The notes under the pieces: model-generated
The model's input: the letters and a program-made list of their open reading frames with translations, nothing else
The model's database searches: none
What the model was told of the DNA's origin: nothing
From: Cohnella endophytica
GTDB lineage: Bacteria > Bacillota > Bacilli > Paenibacillales > Paenibacillaceae
Length of the DNA: 64,000 nt
NCBI RefSeq assembly: GCF_003628305.1
Contig: NZ_RBZM01000002.1
Location: forward strand, 62,001 to 126,000
Direction of reading: 5' to 3'
Translations under genes and position numbers: made by a program
Part shown: positions 53,410-61,628 of the stretch, piece after piece
Layout of the letters: each line of letters starts with the position of its first letter
Position numbering within the stretch: position 1 is the first letter of the stretch

Positions 53410-53588
53410 CTTAAACTCTCCTCCGCGCATTTTCATTCCGGCGATCGCATAAACATGCTTTTTCCGACGCCGAACGATATGAATTCTTTCTCATTGTAGC
53501 GGGAAGCCTCGCTATTTCGCAACGCTCATTTTACAGCTATACTGGGAAAGCGAACCATTCGCATAGATCCATTCGGAGGTATGTCTTC

Positions 53589-54284
53589 ATGTCATCTACT
53601 CAACCTAGTCCACCTAACCAATCCGAACGGCAAGCTCAGTCTCCGACATCACGCGCGCTTATTTTCACGGGCGGTCGTCTTGGTTCTTGGGCGTTGACCT
53701 ACTTGAAGACCGAGGATTATCTCATCGGCGCAGACCGAGGTGCCTTCTTCCTGGTAGATCGCGGATATTCGCCAGATCTTTCCTTAGGGGATTTCGATTC
53801 CGTCACGCCGGAACAGCTGAATAGGATCGAGTCTGCATCGCGAGAGCTTATTTCCTATGACGCGGTCGATAAAGATTGGACGGATACGGAACTCGCTCTC
53901 CGCGAAGCGATCGGCAGAGGTTATCGGAACATTGTCCTCTTCGGAGCTTTAGGAACGAGATTCGATCATAGCCTAGGCAACGTCTATCTGCTCGCGTTAG
54001 CGCATGAACAAGGCTGCTCGCTTACGTTGATCGACGAACACAACGAAATTTCCCTATGCGCGGACAACTTCCGATTAGAGCAATACGATTGTTTTCCCTA
54101 TGTATCATTGCTTCCATTGACATCGATAGTTACCGGAGTTACCTTGCATGGCTTTCAATACCCGCTTCTCGACGCAACTTTAAAGCATGGCCAATCGATC
54201 GGAATAAGCAACACGCTTGATGCGCCCTGCGGCACGATTACCATCGGTTCCGGCCAATTGCTCGTTATCCGTTCGCGAGATTAG
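53589..54284 (+). CDS. thiN: thiamine pyrophosphokinase
   Basis: Makes thiamine diphosphate from thiamine and ATP; 231 residues. Motifs: IFTGGRLG, LIGADRGAFFLVDRGYSPDLSLGDFDSV (about 45-72), and the DKDWTDTELALREAIGRG region (about 99) with the GALGTRFDHSLGN motif (about 121). C-terminal half is the beta-barrel thiamine-binding part. ATG follows GGAGGTATGTCTTC. No thiamine riboswitch is visible upstream. Confidence 0.92.
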   Translation: MSSTQPSPPNQSERQAQSPTSRALIFTGGRLGSWALTYLKTEDYLIGADRGAFFLVDRGYSPDLSLGDFDSVTPEQLNRIESASRELISYDAVDKDWTDTELALREAIGRGYRNIVLFGALGTRFDHSLGNVYLLALAHEQGCSLTLIDEHNEISLCADNFRLEQYDCFPYVSLLPLTSIVTGVTLHGFQYPLLDATLKHGQSIGISNTLDAPCGTITIGSGQLLVIRSRD

Positions 54285-55054
54285 ATGTCCACCCGCATCC
54301 CCGTAGCCGCAAGTGCGATCCCTGCCGGCAAGCCATAGTCCTCTCGAACATCCACGTCATGGGAGAGATGGGTAAAAAGAACCTTCGCCGGCAGGCACTC
54401 TTCCGCGAGCAAAAGCCCCTCCTTCATATCGTATACCGAACGCGTATCCATCGGGAAATTCTCCTCCACGAAGCTCGTACCGAGAACAAGCAGCTCCAAC
54501 ATGGACAAAGGCGCTTTTTGTCTGTCCGTCAATTGAATCGCATCCGAACAGTAAGCCCATTTCACGCCGCGTAACGCGTGTTCGAAATGGTAAGCGTACG
54601 AGTAACCGTTCTTCCCATGGTTTACTTTCCAAGGAGTGATCCGCCAATCCCCATAATCGAGACCCTTATCGTTGCTTGACATCTTGAATTGTTTTTCCAG
54701 CCAAGGAAATCGCAATCGAACCTCGTTTAACACTTCGTCCGGAGCATATACCCGAGCGACGGATTCCGTCCAACGACAAGCATCCGCCCATTCCGTAAGA
54801 CCGCCGATATGATCGAAGTGCGCGTGCGTAAGCAAGGCCTGACCGATCTCCCTGATCCCCGAGTTCTCCATCTGCTTCCGCCAATCCGGTCCGCAATCCA
54901 GCAATAACGGCTGTTGGCCCTCTTCTTCTATTAGAATCGAGGAACGCAAGCGGATGTTGCCGCCCGATATTCGCGCTTCCCCGCAAACCGCACATTCGCA
55001 GTATACCCTTGGCGTTCCCATCGAATCGCCGTTGCCTAGAAACGTAATGCGCAT
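54281..55054 (-). CDS. PhnP-like MBL-fold metallohydrolase
   Basis: 257 residues. Begins RITFLGNGDSMGTPRVYCECAVC, with a structural Cys cluster C-x-C-x2-C as in PhnP phosphodiesterases, then LLLDCGPDWRKQM and the MBL metal motif THAHFDHIGG (about 75-84). A second His appears in KVNHGKNGYSYAYHFE and the late LFTHLSHDVD completes the metal set. Probably a cyclic phosphodiesterase or lactonase-like enzyme. ATG 55054 follows AAGGAGAG. It overlaps the convergent thiN stop by four bases. Confidence 0.88.
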   Translation of the reverse strand: MRITFLGNGDSMGTPRVYCECAVCGEARISGGNIRLRSSILIEEEGQQPLLLDCGPDWRKQMENSGIREIGQALLTHAHFDHIGGLTEWADACRWTESVARVYAPDEVLNEVRLRFPWLEKQFKMSSNDKGLDYGDWRITPWKVNHGKNGYSYAYHFEHALRGVKWAYCSDAIQLTDRQKAPLSMLELLVLGTSFVEENFPMDTRSVYDMKEGLLLAEECLPAKVLFTHLSHDVDVREDYGLPAGIALAATGMRVDI

Positions 55055-55294
55055 CTTTGCTCTCCTTCCGTTCATGGAAAATCTTGCTTATCGCTTTCGC
55101 TATTTTACTGCCTTTTTTCGTCTTTGTCGCCCATAATTCGCAAATTTACGTCAAAAAAAACAGATCATAACTCACCGATTCAATCCTTAATTACTTACAA
55201 TTCGGTTGGTTCGAAAATAACTCTAGGAAGGATGTCAAGAAACGGAGCGAATAATCGAAGAATGCAGGGGTTATCGGCAAGGGGGGGAGGGAGT

Positions 55295-55384
55295 ATGAAT
55301 GCCGATGATATTAAAGCCATATTTCAACGGAATGCTCCAGAACCGCTGCGAGGAACTAACGCAAGCGAAACTGGAGCATTTTAT
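55295..55384 (+). other. structured stretch with ribosome-binding-site-like leader; unassigned
   Basis: Between two minus-strand genes there is GGGGGGAGGGAGT directly ahead of an ATG at 55295, and then a perfect 10-bp stem (55331-55340 with 55371-55380) enclosing a smaller CGCTGCG/CGCAAGCG stem, followed by TTTATC. The open frame from 55295 runs 66 codons into the antisense of the acetyltransferase gene and shows no family pattern. It could be a small RNA, a terminator or a decayed gene start. The rest of 55055-55294 holds nothing I can name. Confidence 0.3.
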
Positions 55385-55394
55385 CGAATATTTT

Positions 55395-56066
55395 CTACAA
55401 AGGCATCAAAGCGATGTCCGTTTCTTGCCCGAGCGCGGAAATCATTTCTTCCCATTCCCTCGGACGGTTCGGCAGCGCGGTGTAATAAGTTTTGAGAAAC
55501 CTTACGATCAATTCCGTGGGCAACGTTTCCGTTGCGTCCTCCGCCGGAAGAAAACCTAAATCCAGATCGGATACAGCTTTGCCTTCATGATCCCAGGACG
55601 GGTGCACATACGCGAAGTCGAGCTTCCGATATCCCAGATGAGACAACACTTCGCGACGAACGGCCGGATGCATCGGAAGCACATTGCCGAACCTAAAGGT
55701 CGATATGGCATGAGTACGGTAGATTTCCGCGAACATGCCGATCGACTCCGTCCCGCTCTCGGACTGAAGCCGTTTCAAATCATTGCTCCGGTTCACATAT
55801 AAGAATCTTCCGATCCCGAGTCCCATCGCTCCAATGATCGTGAAATCCGTCATGGCTACGCGAAGATCCGGATAGTAACGGTATTCCGTCGCACCGACGA
55901 CGTTACCGTGTTCGACGGCTACGTATACGTGAATATCCGGATCTTCTATCGGCTCTCTCCACAAATCGAAGGCCAACACTTCCTCCGAAGGAAATACGGT
56001 GCTCATCAATTCGTGCATCGCCGTAAAATAGGGATCCTCTATCGATTTTACGCGGATGTATTCCAT
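55395..56066 (-). CDS. GNAT-like acetyltransferase, 223 aa
   Basis: Soluble protein with the GNAT layout: N-terminal MHELMSTVFPSEEVLAFDLWRE, strand IHVYVAVEHGNVVGATEYRYYPDLRVAMTDFTIIGAMGLGIGRFLY (the GLGIGRFL segment fits the acetyl-CoA loop), and a C-terminal helix with REWEEMISALGQ. The loop is less canonical than usual, so the call is moderate. ATG follows GGAGAG. It is followed on the minus strand by a gap of about 340 bases before the PhnP-like gene. Confidence 0.65.
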   Translation of the reverse strand: MEYIRVKSIEDPYFTAMHELMSTVFPSEEVLAFDLWREPIEDPDIHVYVAVEHGNVVGATEYRYYPDLRVAMTDFTIIGAMGLGIGRFLYVNRSNDLKRLQSESGTESIGMFAEIYRTHAISTFRFGNVLPMHPAVRREVLSHLGYRKLDFAYVHPSWDHEGKAVSDLDLGFLPAEDATETLPTELIVRFLKTYYTALPNRPREWEEMISALGQETDIALMPL

Positions 56067-56091
56067 TGCTATCTCTCCTCTTGTGACGACT

Positions 56092-56757
56092 CTATGAACG
56101 GGCTAAAAATGGGTTTTTCCACTCCATTAGCGCTCCAAAGTGCTCGGACTGCTCATCCTCCAAATAATGGGCCACAATACCTATGGGCAACCGACCGCAG
56201 TTTAACATGAAACTGATAACCGGATCGCGCAAATGGCCTTCGGTCACCTGGTTTATGTATTGTTGCGGCGTAAGCTTGTCCGACACCGCACCATACCCCG
56301 GCATTCGTCCGCCTCCGAGCAAACGGCTGCAGCCCAGATGGACAACCGTCTCGTACATCGATTGCATGAGCCATTTGCCTAAACCGAGCTTACGATATTC
56401 CGGAGCCACGCATAAGTCAACGACATAAATCGTATCGCCGTTCGGCTCATGGTTCCGAATATAGCCTTCGTCCGTTACGGACGCCCAATCCTGGGGTTCA
56501 TCCACGCGGATCGTCCTTCGCAATGCCGTCATGGAGCCGACGATTCGTCCTTCAATGACCGCGCACAGAGCACCTTCGGGAAATCGGGTCGCGTGCTCGG
56601 ACAATTGTTCCTCGTTCCACCACAATTCGGATGGAAATGGAGGCGGAAAGCATTGCACCTGCAATGCGATCAAGTTCGCGAAGTCCCCCCTCCCATAATT
56701 TCTGATCGATACTTCTTGCATCTTTAAGGTGTCACGGACTCTGAACGTTTTTAACAC
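56092..56757 (-). CDS. GNAT family N-acetyltransferase, 221 aa
   Basis: Acetyltransferase with the acetyl-CoA loop APEYRKLGLGKWLMQS (about 118-133) after the strand TIYVVDLCV. The N-terminal QVQCFPPPFPSELWWNEEQ stretch is typical of a subgroup of bacterial GNATs. The start is GTG 56757, eight bases after GGAG; an ATG 12 codons on has no site. 25 bases separate its stop from the start of the next gene, so the two are likely cotranscribed. Confidence 0.88.
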   Translation of the reverse strand: MLKTFRVRDTLKMQEVSIRNYGRGDFANLIALQVQCFPPPFPSELWWNEEQLSEHATRFPEGALCAVIEGRIVGSMTALRRTIRVDEPQDWASVTDEGYIRNHEPNGDTIYVVDLCVAPEYRKLGLGKWLMQSMYETVVHLGCSRLLGGGRMPGYGAVSDKLTPQQYINQVTEGHLRDPVISFMLNCGRLPIGIVAHYLEDEQSEHFGALMEWKNPFLARS

Positions 56758-57088
56758 GATATCGACTCCAATCTCTAAGCCCGGGTTCTTCGGTCAGTAT
56801 GTCGAATGAAAGCAAGACTAAATACCCCGTTCTCACTTCCTATCTTATAGGAAGTGATCGATACGGGGCAAGCGTTTTCCAACGTTATTACCTTGCATAC
56901 CCAGAAATGACGCAATCAATCACGCTATGAGAAAATTCTCATATTTTTCTAAGAAAGCGGCTCAAAGCGCGCCAAAACCGCTCTTTTTCTCTCCTTGGAA
57001 ATCATTAGGAGAATCAGAGGGTGGTATACTGTTCAACGGAGCTTTAATAGCCCGAAACGATCATGCGAGCTTAGGAAGGAGCTAACAG
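56758..57088. other. gap ahead of the NlpC/P60 gene with two hairpins
   Basis: No gene seen. A strong two-part hairpin lies at 56825-56868 (CCCCGT/ACGGGG outside, CACTTCCTAT/ATAGGAAGTG inside), and a smaller palindrome TATGAGAA-AA-TTCTCATA at 56926-56943 is followed by TTTTTC. TATACT at about 57027 could be the -10 of the NlpC gene. I do not recognise a riboswitch; the hairpins may be terminators or operators. Confidence 0.4.
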
Positions 57089-57607
57089 ATGAGTTTTAAC
57101 ATTGCGCTCGTTCGCAAAGCAATCGGCATCGGTTTATGCGCCGTCGTCGGTTTCGTAGGCATCGGCTTTGGCCATGCAACGCAAGCCTCCGCCGCTACCG
57201 CTAAAGCAACGGCTACGGTATTGAAAACCGCTAAGGCGGATAAAATCATCACTCTAGGCAAGGAATACATAGGCGTGAAATACAAATTCGGCGCTACGCC
57301 AGGTAAAACGACATCATTCGATTGCTCCAGCTTTACTCAATATATTTTCGGCGAATTCGGCATTGAATTACCTCGCGTATCCAGTACTCAAGCGACCGAA
57401 GGCGTAAAGGTCGAGAAGAAAAACTTGAAAAAAGGCGATCTCGTCTTCTTCCGGGTAGCCCGCACGGGCAATAAAATCGGCCATGTCGCGGTATATATCG
57501 GAAACAATAAAATATTGCACACTTATGGCTCGACCGGCGTCACGACTTCATCAATCAACACCGGTTATTGGAGCAGCCATTACATTACCGCTCGTCGCGT
57601 GTTATAA
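57089..57607 (+). CDS. secreted NlpC/P60 peptidoglycan endopeptidase
   Basis: 172 residues. Signal peptide at 1-37 (GIGLCAVVGFVGIGFGHATQASA), then an NlpC/P60 catalytic domain: FDCSSFTQYIF with nucleophile Cys (about 80), the His in NKIGHVAVYIGNN (about 131) and a third residue in HTYGS (about 148). It should cut stem-peptide bonds in the cell wall outside the cell, in growth, separation or germination. There is no binding domain (LysM, SH3), so it is a minimal enzyme. ATG follows AAGGAG. Confidence 0.93.
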   Translation: MSFNIALVRKAIGIGLCAVVGFVGIGFGHATQASAATAKATATVLKTAKADKIITLGKEYIGVKYKFGATPGKTTSFDCSSFTQYIFGEFGIELPRVSSTQATEGVKVEKKNLKKGDLVFFRVARTGNKIGHVAVYIGNNKILHTYGSTGVTTSSINTGYWSSHYITARRVL

Positions 57608-57614
57608 GCAAACC

Positions 57615-57657
57615 AAAAAACCGGCAATCTCGAGTTCATCCGAGATGCCGGTTTTTT
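57615..57657. terminator. bidirectional terminator
   Basis: Long stem AAAAAACCGGCAATCTCG/CGAGATGCCGGTTTTTT with one bulged base, between the convergent NlpC/P60 and sensor kinase genes; A- and T-tracts on both sides. Confidence 0.92.
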
Positions 57658-57663
57658 TGGTTT

Positions 57664-59016
57664 TTAATGCTTGCGCGGCAATTGAATGGAAATCGTCGTT
57701 CCGTTACCCGATTTGCTGTAGACTTCGACGCTGCCTTCGTGAATGTCGATGATTTTCTTAGCGATCGATAACCCGAGTCCGCTGCCCCCCGTTGAACGGT
57801 GGCGCGCCTCGTCTACCCTGTAGAAACGCTCGAACATATACGGGATCTCGCTTTCGGGAACTCCGATGCCGTAATCGGTCACCTCGAGCTTGATGACATT
57901 TTTCTGCTGCCGAATGCGGACGTCGATCGGCTCTTTGCTATACTTGATCGCGTTGTCGATCAGAATAAGCAATAATTGGCGTATTTTCTCCTTATCCGCT
58001 TTGATCGACACGGTCTGGGTATCGGAATGGACGCGGATTTCCCTTTGGAACGTCTTTCCGAGAACCTCGGACAGTTCCCTGACGACGCTCGTTACGTCAA
58101 AACGGGTAATGTCCAGCCAATTGTCCTGTTCCGCTTCCGCGAGCGTGAGCATCGAGCGTATCAGGTTCTGCATTCGCTCGGATTCCTTGGCAATGGCCTC
58201 GATCGCTTCGTTGCGTACTTCCGCGTTATCCCTTCCCCATCTCTTCAGCATATCCGTATAGCTGGAGATGACCGTAAGAGGCGTCTTCAACTCGTGCGAC
58301 GCGTCCGCCACGAAATGCTTCTGATGTTCGATCGTCCGATCCAGCCGGTCGATCATCTGGTTAAACGCCCGCACCATCTGTTGAAGCTCTACGGACTCTT
58401 CCCTTCCGTTCAGCTTTACCCGGTACAGCTTCCCGCTCCTGTCGATTTCCCGCATCGTCTGAACCATTTGACCGATCGGACCCGTGAGCCGGGACGTAAA
58501 CCAATACGTCCCGAAGATCGCGAATACGACCGCGCCAATGCTCGTCACGCTAAGCGCGCCGACGAGAATTTGCAAGTAGCTATCGAGTACGGTAAGGAAC
58601 CGGGCGGCTTCGACCGTTCCGATCAAATGTCCTTGATCGAAAAACGGCACGGACAAATAAATGGCGCGATGCCCGTTGATCTGCCTCGTCTCGGAAAAGT
58701 TATAAGCTTGCATCTGAGGAGGAATCGACAGAAGATCCGCCGTACCGATCTCGTTAACTACCCGAACGTCGCCCGTGACGATGCGGATCATCTCGTTGCT
58801 ATTATACATATCGCTTAATAGCTTGGGGTCCTCTAACCCCCGCATACCCTGCTTCCGCAAGCTCTCGATAACGAGATTGGCTTTATTCGTAAGCAATTGC
58901 AGTTCTCCGCGCGTCGTTACCCGGATTACGAAGAAATAGACGAAAATATTATAGAGGATCAAAATAAAAATTAACCAGAAAACCGTGAATAAAGTAAACC
59001 TGGCTCTTAACGTCAT
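57664..59016 (-). CDS. sensor histidine kinase (ArlS/CssS-like)
   Basis: 450 residues. Two membrane helices (about 8-32 and 152-175) flank an extracellular sensor of about 120 residues. A HAMP domain (about 177-230, ending MVRAFNQMIDRLDRTI) precedes the His-containing helix FVADASHELKTPLTVISSYTDML (about 240), N box LLLILIDNAIKYSKEP, G1 DYGIGVPESEIPYMFERFYR, G2 GGSGLGLSIAKKIIDIHEG. It overlaps the regulator gene by four bases. Cognate signal unknown; ArlS and CssS relatives sense envelope stress. Confidence 0.94.
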   Translation of the reverse strand: MTLRARFTLFTVFWLIFILILYNIFVYFFVIRVTTRGELQLLTNKANLVIESLRKQGMRGLEDPKLLSDMYNSNEMIRIVTGDVRVVNEIGTADLLSIPPQMQAYNFSETRQINGHRAIYLSVPFFDQGHLIGTVEAARFLTVLDSYLQILVGALSVTSIGAVVFAIFGTYWFTSRLTGPIGQMVQTMREIDRSGKLYRVKLNGREESVELQQMVRAFNQMIDRLDRTIEHQKHFVADASHELKTPLTVISSYTDMLKRWGRDNAEVRNEAIEAIAKESERMQNLIRSMLTLAEAEQDNWLDITRFDVTSVVRELSEVLGKTFQREIRVHSDTQTVSIKADKEKIRQLLLILIDNAIKYSKEPIDVRIRQQKNVIKLEVTDYGIGVPESEIPYMFERFYRVDEARHRSTGGSGLGLSIAKKIIDIHEGSVEVYSKSGNGTTISIQLPRKH

Positions 59017-59714
59017 GCATCCGGCTCCTTAAGCATATAGCCGACGCCCCTAACGGTGTGCAGCAGCTTATGACGGTAACCCTTGTCCATCTTCTGACGC
59101 AAATATCGGATGTAGACGTCCACGACGTTCGTATCCCCTATATATTCGTAGCCCCATACGTCGGACAAAATTTCGTCTCGCGTTTTCTCGGTATTTTTGT
59201 GCCGGGCCAAATAGAGCAGCAGCTCGAATTCCCGCGGAGTCAAGTCGATGGAATGGTCCTTGCGGTATACTTTGCGCGTTAGCAATTCGATTGACAAGTC
59301 GCCGATCCGCAATACGTCCTCGTTGTCCCCTTCCCGGGACGCCTTAAAGATTCGGAGAAGGTTACGCACCCGCGCGAGCAGTTCCTCCATCGCGAACGGC
59401 TTCGTGATATAGTCGTTCGCTCCGTGCTCGAACCCGCTTACCTTATCCGGCACGGTGTCCCTTGCCGTCAACAAGATCACGGGAACCGCTCCGTCGTTCT
59501 GCCTAAGCCGGCGCAACACTTCGATACCGTTCAGTTCCGGCAGCATAACGTCCAATAGGATTAGATCCCACTCTCCGGACAAAGCCATTTCCAGCCCTTT
59601 GCGGCCTTCGGACGCCCTTCCGACTCCATATCCTTCATGCTCGAGCTCGAGCTGCAATATTCGCGCGATCGCGTCTTCGTCCTCGATGATCAATATATTC
59701 TCGTTGTTATTCAT
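59013..59714 (-). CDS. OmpR-family response regulator (ArlR/CssR-like)
   Basis: 233 residues. Receiver domain with acidic pair in IIEDEDAIARIL, phospho-acceptor Asp in LILLDVMLPELNG (about 54), Lys in YITKPF (about 104). The winged helix has LTPREFELLLYLARHKN and the recognition part TNVVDVYIRYLRQKM. ATG 59714 follows GAGGTG at six bases; a GTG three codons upstream overlaps that site. First gene of its operon with the kinase. Confidence 0.94.
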   Translation of the reverse strand: MNNNENILIIEDEDAIARILQLELEHEGYGVGRASEGRKGLEMALSGEWDLILLDVMLPELNGIEVLRRLRQNDGAVPVILLTARDTVPDKVSGFEHGANDYITKPFAMEELLARVRNLLRIFKASREGDNEDVLRIGDLSIELLTRKVYRKDHSIDLTPREFELLLYLARHKNTEKTRDEILSDVWGYEYIGDTNVVDVYIRYLRQKMDKGYRHKLLHTVRGVGYMLKEPDA

Positions 59715-59859
59715 TCCAGTCACCTCGCGTGTATATAACCCGGCATTCTGCGGCGCCGGCGTTTACGTGCAATCTCGTTTGCTTCATTGCGTACAAGCTT
59801 TTCTCCTATCTTATTGTAACATGGCTGTCAAAGTCATGGAAATTCGTCGGATCGTGTCT

Positions 59860-61500
59860 TTAACGACGAAGCGATGCGGGTTGAGACGTTAACAAGCCGA
59901 CCCACTCGCTTAAGGTTAATTCGCAAGTTTTCGCCGTTAACGAATCGGCGGGAAACCCTTCCCCGCGCCATAAAGCCCGTAGCATCGCGGCCTGTTCGAT
60001 GTCCGGGAAACAAACGATAGGCTTGGACGGAAACAAGGTCTGCCATGTCCTTCGTTCCGGGAAGGGCTGATCCCGATTGGCAATCCAATCGCACTTGATC
60101 GAACGGTCCATAGCTTTACGTTGCAGTTCTATGCACGCTTCCTGCCTCCGTCGAGACCATTTGGCCGGAAAACAATCCGCCACAAGCGCAACGCGGTCTG
60201 CAGCTCCGACGAGCCATTCCGCCAGCTCCGGCTGCTCCCAGCGACTGGATACGTCAAGTAATACGAGGGGCACTCCTAGTCTCTTAAGCCAATTGGCGAA
60301 GCTTGGTTCGGGAATACGGGACGATGCGGCCTCGTTAGGATCGAGCGGATACAACGCCGCTTTGCCGTTCCTCCAAGCAGGTTCGGCAGCCTGGTCGCCG
60401 GACGGCCTGGCGTAAACCGTTCCTCTCGGCTTTTTTCTGCTTCCGTCAAGCAACGAGAACAACTCTCCGTCGCTGCCCGGACACTCGACAAGCGCATGTG
60501 AAATTCCGCGACGCGAGAGCGCCGAAGATAGGGCAAGCGTAACCGTAGTCGCTCCCGCTCCGGGATAAACCGAAGCGATCGCGATTACGCTCGTTTTCTC
60601 TTCGTTATCCCTAACGTTCAGGAAGTCGCTATTCGCAAGGAGTTCCCTATCGTCTGACGCTTTCATTGCTCTGATTTCCATCAGTTCATCTTCGAGTCGT
60701 TGCGCGGACTGCGGTCGGCGGTTCGGATCGTTATCCAGCAATCGTTCCAGAAGCCGAAGGAACTCCAGAGGAACGTCGTTTTGAAGAGCCTGCCGCAACC
60801 TACCGCTATGCCGGATCGCAAAACGACCTCCCGACAGCAAATAATAAGCAAGCGCACCGAGCCCGTACAGATCCGTACGGCTGTCCGATTGCTCTCCCCT
60901 GAGCTGCTCCGGTGCGGCGAAGCCCGGCGTTCCAAGCTGCAGCGTGTCCTTAATCCCCTCCTCCCGATATCTTCTGGCGATGCCGAAGTCGACAAGAATA
61001 GATTCGTTGCGCCGGTTCATGAGCACGTTCGAAGGCTTCAGGTCGCGAAAAACGATGGAAGGTCGCTGCGCGTGCAAATAGACGAGGACTTTGCAAAGCT
61101 CGCATAAGACGCCCAATACGAAAGAAAAGGATAACCGGCGCCCGTAGCGCTCGAAGCGTTCTTCCAAAGTATCTCCCGCGATATAATCCATTACGATGCA
61201 AGCGATGCCTTCGGGATTATCCGGAGGAAAATAATCCACGATCGCCGGCAAATTCGGATGATCCAATTCGCTCAGCAGTTTCGCCTCGGGCAAGAACGCT
61301 CTTCTATCGTCCGGCATAGGCCGGGTAAGCTTCAACGCCCGCGGCTTACCCCCTAAGCGAATATCTTCCGCGAGGTAGACGCGCCCCATGCCTCCTTTCC
61401 CGATCGGCATGACGATCCGATAACGTCCCCCGTACAAGTTTCCTTCCTCAAGATCCATACCCGCATGCCGATCGACTTTATTGCGTCCGTGTTCTACCAT
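59860..61500 (-). CDS. Ser/Thr protein kinase fused to a degenerate MinD/ParA-like P-loop domain
   Basis: 546 residues. Residues about 18-285 are a Hanks kinase: glycine loop IGKGGMGRVY (about 32-41), catalytic Lys in RALKLTRP, loop IVFRDLKPSNVLM (Phe replaces the usual His of HRD; Asp kept), DFG in VDFGIARR, and the activation segment GTPGFAAPEQLRGEQSDSRTDLYGLG. Residues about 320-546 look like a MinD/ParA/CpaE-type domain: the Walker A region SVYPGAGATTVTLALSSAL lacks the invariant Lys (GAGATT instead of GKT), and VPLVLLDVSSRWEQ stands for Walker B. No membrane helix. The start is ATG 61500 after GGGGAGAGAA; an extension to 61647 is unlikely. Confidence 0.85.
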   Translation of the reverse strand: MVEHGRNKVDRHAGMDLEEGNLYGGRYRIVMPIGKGGMGRVYLAEDIRLGGKPRALKLTRPMPDDRRAFLPEAKLLSELDHPNLPAIVDYFPPDNPEGIACIVMDYIAGDTLEERFERYGRRLSFSFVLGVLCELCKVLVYLHAQRPSIVFRDLKPSNVLMNRRNESILVDFGIARRYREEGIKDTLQLGTPGFAAPEQLRGEQSDSRTDLYGLGALAYYLLSGGRFAIRHSGRLRQALQNDVPLEFLRLLERLLDNDPNRRPQSAQRLEDELMEIRAMKASDDRELLANSDFLNVRDNEEKTSVIAIASVYPGAGATTVTLALSSALSRRGISHALVECPGSDGELFSLLDGSRKKPRGTVYARPSGDQAAEPAWRNGKAALYPLDPNEAASSRIPEPSFANWLKRLGVPLVLLDVSSRWEQPELAEWLVGAADRVALVADCFPAKWSRRRQEACIELQRKAMDRSIKCDWIANRDQPFPERRTWQTLFPSKPIVCFPDIEQAAMLRALWRGEGFPADSLTAKTCELTLSEWVGLLTSQPASLRR

Positions 61501-61540
61501 CCCGTTCTCTCCCCTCAATAGCCCGAGCAGGCTCGGGTAA

Positions 61541-61606
61541 AATAAAAAAACCGCACCAGGACGAAGCTTCGACGTACTCGTCGTAAGTCGCTTCGTCCGG
61601 ATGCGG
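61541..61606 (-). terminator. terminator of the RlmM-like methyltransferase gene
   Basis: CCGCATCCGGACGAAGC (61590-61606, minus strand) pairs with GCTTCGTCCTGGTGCGG (61551-61567), followed by TTTTTTTATTTT. A second, shorter hairpin (61522-61537) lies just ahead of the kinase start. Confidence 0.85.
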
Positions 61607-61628
61607 GATGCTTTCCCGTCGGGAACCT

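Noticed and set aside
56825..56943. A riboswitch (such as ydaO/c-di-AMP) ahead of the NlpC/P60 gene
   Set aside because: Wall hydrolase genes are sometimes so controlled, but I find no conserved core of a known class; only simple hairpins.
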